Source: Chloroflexia bacterium
Lineage (GTDB): Bacteria; Chloroflexota; Chloroflexia; Thermomicrobiales; UBA6265
Reading direction: 5' to 3'
Length of the DNA stretch: 13,979 nt
Assembly (NCBI GenBank): GCA_013698305.1
Contig: JACCVC010000072.1
Coordinates: forward strand, 1-13,979
The position numbers were made by a program, and so were the translations under genes. The notes under the pieces are model-generated. The model saw only the letters and a list, made by a program, of their open reading frames with translations, had not been told where the DNA came from and did no database searches. This document shows, one piece after another, positions 11,036 through 13,979 of the stretch (within the stretch, counting starts at the first letter, position 1; each line of letters opens with the position of its first letter).

Positions 11036-13975
11036 ATGACCAAACAGGACGCGCCAACCGAGAAGATCCCGACGACACCACGGAGGGATCGCCGCGCCGA
11101 TATGCCGGACATGCTCGACACGCCGATTATCCGGCGCGGCATGACCTGGTGGAGCGTTTGGGGACTGGTGGCCATCGTCATCGGCCTGTTTTACCGGCTG
11201 CTCAACCTGGACGGCTTCTCCTTGACCTCTCGAGAGGGCTGGTATGCCTTCCAGGGTTGGGCCGTCTATCAAGGTGAGGGCGCATACGGCCCCGCGGGTG
11301 TCCCGAATATCTCCCCCGTGATTCAACTCGCCGAGGCGTTCTCGTTCTTCATCTCCGGCGCAACCGATGTGACTGCCCGGCTGGCGCCAGCGATCGCGGG
11401 CATCGGCATTTTCGGGCTTGTCTTCGCGCTCCGACCGGTGAACCGCCCCGCCACCACCGTCGGGTTGCTCTTCGCCGTCGCGCTGTCGCCATCGCTCGTC
11501 TACTTCTCGCGAACTATCGGACCGGCGATCTTGGTCGCCTTTTTCTCGCTCCTGTTCATCGTGGCGATTTCCCGCGCCGCGGTGACGCGCTCGGAAGCTC
11601 GGTTGCTCGCCTGGGCGGCCACCGCGGGGTTCGCGCTCGCCAGTTTGATCGCCACCGGGCCGATCGGAATTTCGGCGGGCCTGGCGGTGCTGATCGCCTG
11701 CGTGGTGACAGGCTTCACCGCCTCGGTGTCGAACCAGGACAGCCCCGACGCTATCGCGCTGGGCGGACGTCGCCTGATCGGCACACCCGGCGCGATCCTG
11801 TTCGGCTTGGGGATCATGCTGGCGTCGCTGCTGGTGTGGTTCTCGCGTCTCTTCTCGGATGTCGACGGGGTCACCGGTATCCTGGAAACCTTCAGCGAGT
11901 GGGGTCAGATCGTCGGTACCCGACCGTCGACCACGCCGGCCCAGTTCTACTTCTGGGCGACATTGCTCTACGAGCTGGTCGCGGTCGTGCTGCTGATCGT
12001 GGCGCTATGGAGTTCGACATCCCGGCATCGCGATGCGAACATCGCGCAGCTGCATCCCGGTACGTTCGGCATCTGGTTCGGCGTCGCCCTGGTGTTGCAG
12101 AGCCTCTCGTCCGGACGATCTCCGGAACAGTTCCTCCTCGTGAGCATGCCACTGGTGCTGGGCGCGGGATTCGGCCTTGGCCTGATCATTGAGAAGATCG
12201 AGGAGCATCGCCTGTTCACGACCATCGCGAGCCTAATCCCGGTCGCCGTGCTCGGCCTGGTGATCGGCGTGGTGGCGATCGGCGGCGCAGTGGCCCGCGC
12301 CAACGCCCCCGGCGCGAACCTCGATACACTTGCGGTTCAGGCGCAGATTCTCATGATCCTGCTACTCGTGGTCGTGCCGCTATCGTACTTCCTCGGGCGG
12401 GAATGCACGAAGCCGGGGCGAGGTAGTCGGGTCGCCTGGTCCGCCATCGTGGTCCTGGTGCTGCTGCTCGGCGTCTATGGCGCTCGCAGCGCCTCGATGC
12501 TCGCCTGGGAGCGTAGCGACGAGGGGACCGAGCTGCTGGCGCAACAGACCACGACCGACGGCGTCATCGCCTTTGTGGACCAGGCGACCCGCCTGTCTCG
12601 CGATCTCACCGTGGCCGATGCGTCGCTGACCGATCCCACCGGGCGGTTCGGGTTGTCGATCGCGATTTCCCCTGACGTTGAGTTTCCGTATCGCTGGTAT
12701 TTCCGGGATTTTCCCGAGGTGAACGTGACGACGTCGGCGGGCTGGAATGATGCCGACCTGGTGATTGGGCTCACGAGTGAGGGAATGCAGGAGGCGGGAT
12801 ACATCGTTCAGACCCGCGCGCATTTCAACCGGGTTCCTCCCTCCTACGAGGGACTCGGCGTCGGTGATGTCGTCCCATACATTTTCAACCCTTCCCTCTG
12901 GCAGGAAGGCATCAGCTTCCTGCTCTATCGGGACACCGCGACCGAGCCGCCGCCGCAGCAGATCGCCATCGGCTACAGCCCGGAGTTGAGCAATCAGCTC
13001 AATCCCTCCCTTGGTCCGTTCAACCTTGACGATTCTCCCGGACGCGGCTCGGCGCTCGGTCAGTTCGATACGCCATATGGCATTGATGTGACCGCCGACG
13101 GCGACGTGATTCTCGTGGTCGACAGCGCCAACACCCGGATAGAGCGCTTCACCGCAGATGGCGACTTCATCGGCGTCTGGAGCGGGCAGGAAGACCCGGA
13201 CCTGACCTTCGCGGCCGCGTTCGGGACGGGCCCCACCGGCCTGACCGTCGATGACGACGACCTGATCTACGTCGCTGACACCTGGAACCATCGGGTTGTG
13301 GTGCTCGACCGAAATGGCGACCTGGTCCGCGAGATCGGCCAGCCGGGAGAGCCGACTGATCTCGGCGACAGCCCTGATCCCACGTTGCAACCAGGGCTCT
13401 TCTTCGGCCCACGCGGCGTGGCGGTGTCCGACGGCGAGATATTCGTGACCGACACCGGCAATGAGCGGGTGCAGGTGTTCGCCAGCGATGGCACGTTCCT
13501 GCGGGCGTTCGGCGGCAATGGATCGGAGCCTGGACAGTTGATCGAGCCGGTCGGAATCGCGGTCGGGCCGGACAACCTGGTCTATGTCGCGGACTCTGGC
13601 AACCAGCGCCTCAGTATCTTTGACAAGCAGGGTGAGGCGGTCGACCAGGTGGCGATTCCCTCGTGGGAGGGCCAGACAACGCGAGTCAACTACCTGGCGT
13701 TCGGACCCGACGGCCTGCTGTACATGACCGCTCCGGACGCCGGCGTGGTGGACGTGTTCGATCCGGAGGCGGGAGAGGTCATCCACACTATCACTGACGC
13801 AGACGATGCTGCTCTCGAACGACCGATCGCCGTCGCCGTTATGGCGGATGGAACGCTCCTGATCACGGACGAGGCGCAACACGACGTGATCAGGCTGATT
13901 CCTGAGCTTCCGAATGGAGAACCTGCCGCCACGCCGGAGCCGGAGTTACCGGAGGCGACACCATCGGGTGGATAG
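11036..13975 (+). CDS. Degenerate GT-C membrane domain fused to a six-blade NHL beta-propeller
   Basis: The product has 979 residues. After a polar start (1-35), about 12 hydrophobic segments run to about residue 482. A soluble region (about 490-640) includes P551-Y-R-W-Y-F-R-D-F559, matching W671-Y-F-R-D-F in the preceding gene's product. Residues 672-956 contain six NHL-type repeats (about 672-716, 732-770, 788-827, 832-878, 882-918, 928-956), each with a V-A/V-T-D-x-x-N-x-R-V/I-x-x-F core. The Pro/Glu tail (960-979) looks like a linker or wall-facing end. The N-terminal layout follows its neighbour (D111-V-T-A-R-L-A-P-A-I against D126-V-T-S-R-L-L-P-A-L), but the loop reads T64-S-R-E67-G where the neighbour has H-D-E. 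The H-G-P motif is also lost. Transfer activity is therefore doubtful. NHL propellers bind proteins or ligands, so a partner or scaffold role beside the first transferase is my inference. AGGTGA 11 bases upstream is a weak Shine-Dalgarno. Confidence 0.88.
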   Translation: MTKQDAPTEKIPTTPRRDRRADMPDMLDTPIIRRGMTWWSVWGLVAIVIGLFYRLLNLDGFSLTSREGWYAFQGWAVYQGEGAYGPAGVPNISPVIQLAEAFSFFISGATDVTARLAPAIAGIGIFGLVFALRPVNRPATTVGLLFAVALSPSLVYFSRTIGPAILVAFFSLLFIVAISRAAVTRSEARLLAWAATAGFALASLIATGPIGISAGLAVLIACVVTGFTASVSNQDSPDAIALGGRRLIGTPGAILFGLGIMLASLLVWFSRLFSDVDGVTGILETFSEWGQIVGTRPSTTPAQFYFWATLLYELVAVVLLIVALWSSTSRHRDANIAQLHPGTFGIWFGVALVLQSLSSGRSPEQFLLVSMPLVLGAGFGLGLIIEKIEEHRLFTTIASLIPVAVLGLVIGVVAIGGAVARANAPGANLDTLAVQAQILMILLLVVVPLSYFLGRECTKPGRGSRVAWSAIVVLVLLLGVYGARSASMLAWERSDEGTELLAQQTTTDGVIAFVDQATRLSRDLTVADASLTDPTGRFGLSIAISPDVEFPYRWYFRDFPEVNVTTSAGWNDADLVIGLTSEGMQEAGYIVQTRAHFNRVPPSYEGLGVGDVVPYIFNPSLWQEGISFLLYRDTATEPPPQQIAIGYSPELSNQLNPSLGPFNLDDSPGRGSALGQFDTPYGIDVTADGDVILVVDSANTRIERFTADGDFIGVWSGQEDPDLTFAAAFGTGPTGLTVDDDDLIYVADTWNHRVVVLDRNGDLVREIGQPGEPTDLGDSPDPTLQPGLFFGPRGVAVSDGEIFVTDTGNERVQVFASDGTFLRAFGGNGSEPGQLIEPVGIAVGPDNLVYVADSGNQRLSIFDKQGEAVDQVAIPSWEGQTTRVNYLAFGPDGLLYMTAPDAGVVDVFDPEAGEVIHTITDADDAALERPIAVAVMADGTLLITDEAQHDVIRLIPELPNGEPAATPEPELPEATPSGG

Positions 13976-13979
13976 TGTC

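Noticed and set aside
12380..13882. Minus-strand open frame of 500 codons
   Set aside because: Antisense to the NHL propeller region; composition follows the complement of a GC-rich coding strand and shows no recognisable domain.

Overview
The window is GC-rich DNA with actinomycete-like codon use, but its gene content points to a Chloroflexota bacterium, most likely of the Thermomicrobia/Sphaerobacter type. The main reason is the pair of large GT-C membrane proteins of the TIGR03663/Agl23 kind, the second carrying an NHL propeller, which is typical of Chloroflexi and some archaea. The taxonomic call is an inference; no rRNA or strong marker gene is present.

Layout. At 1-1525 (+) lies the end of an unrecognised small gene, followed one base later by a lipoprotein with two phospholipase D HKD motifs. 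At 1818-2575 (+) is a HicA/HicB toxin-antitoxin pair, preceded by a hairpin and by palindromes that cover the hicA ribosome binding site and start codon. At 2616-2778 (-) is a complete tRNA-Glu(CUC) unit, with a near-consensus promoter, the tRNA and a 15-bp hairpin. It is followed by pdxH (-) and, divergently, a small secreted protein (+). At 4330-6756 (+) is an 808-residue AceE-like thiamine-diphosphate enzyme (pyruvate dehydrogenase E1 family) with no E2 or E3 gene nearby. At 6757-6983 is a gap with two hairpins that share an identical loop. Then come two minus-strand genes: a membrane protein with a possible PH-like domain (6984-7577) and a 94-residue protein with a His/Asp-rich tail (7917-8201). 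At 8459-13975 (+) are the two GT-C paralogues. The first keeps the acidic Asp-Glu active-site motif. The second has lost it and is fused to a six-blade NHL beta-propeller.

How the genes fit together. The last two genes probably act as one surface-glycan or glycoprotein system: an apparently active lipid-linked-sugar transferase and a degenerate, propeller-bearing partner. The hicAB pair is a self-contained regulatory module beside a tRNA gene. pdxH (pyridoxal phosphate supply) and the AceE-like enzyme (2-oxoacid oxidation) are ordinary metabolism and show no operon link to neighbours. The most unusual points are the degenerate GT-C/NHL fusion, the nested palindromes at the hicA start, and the paired equal-loop hairpins at 6857-6932. 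No CRISPR array, insertion sequence or phage gene was seen.
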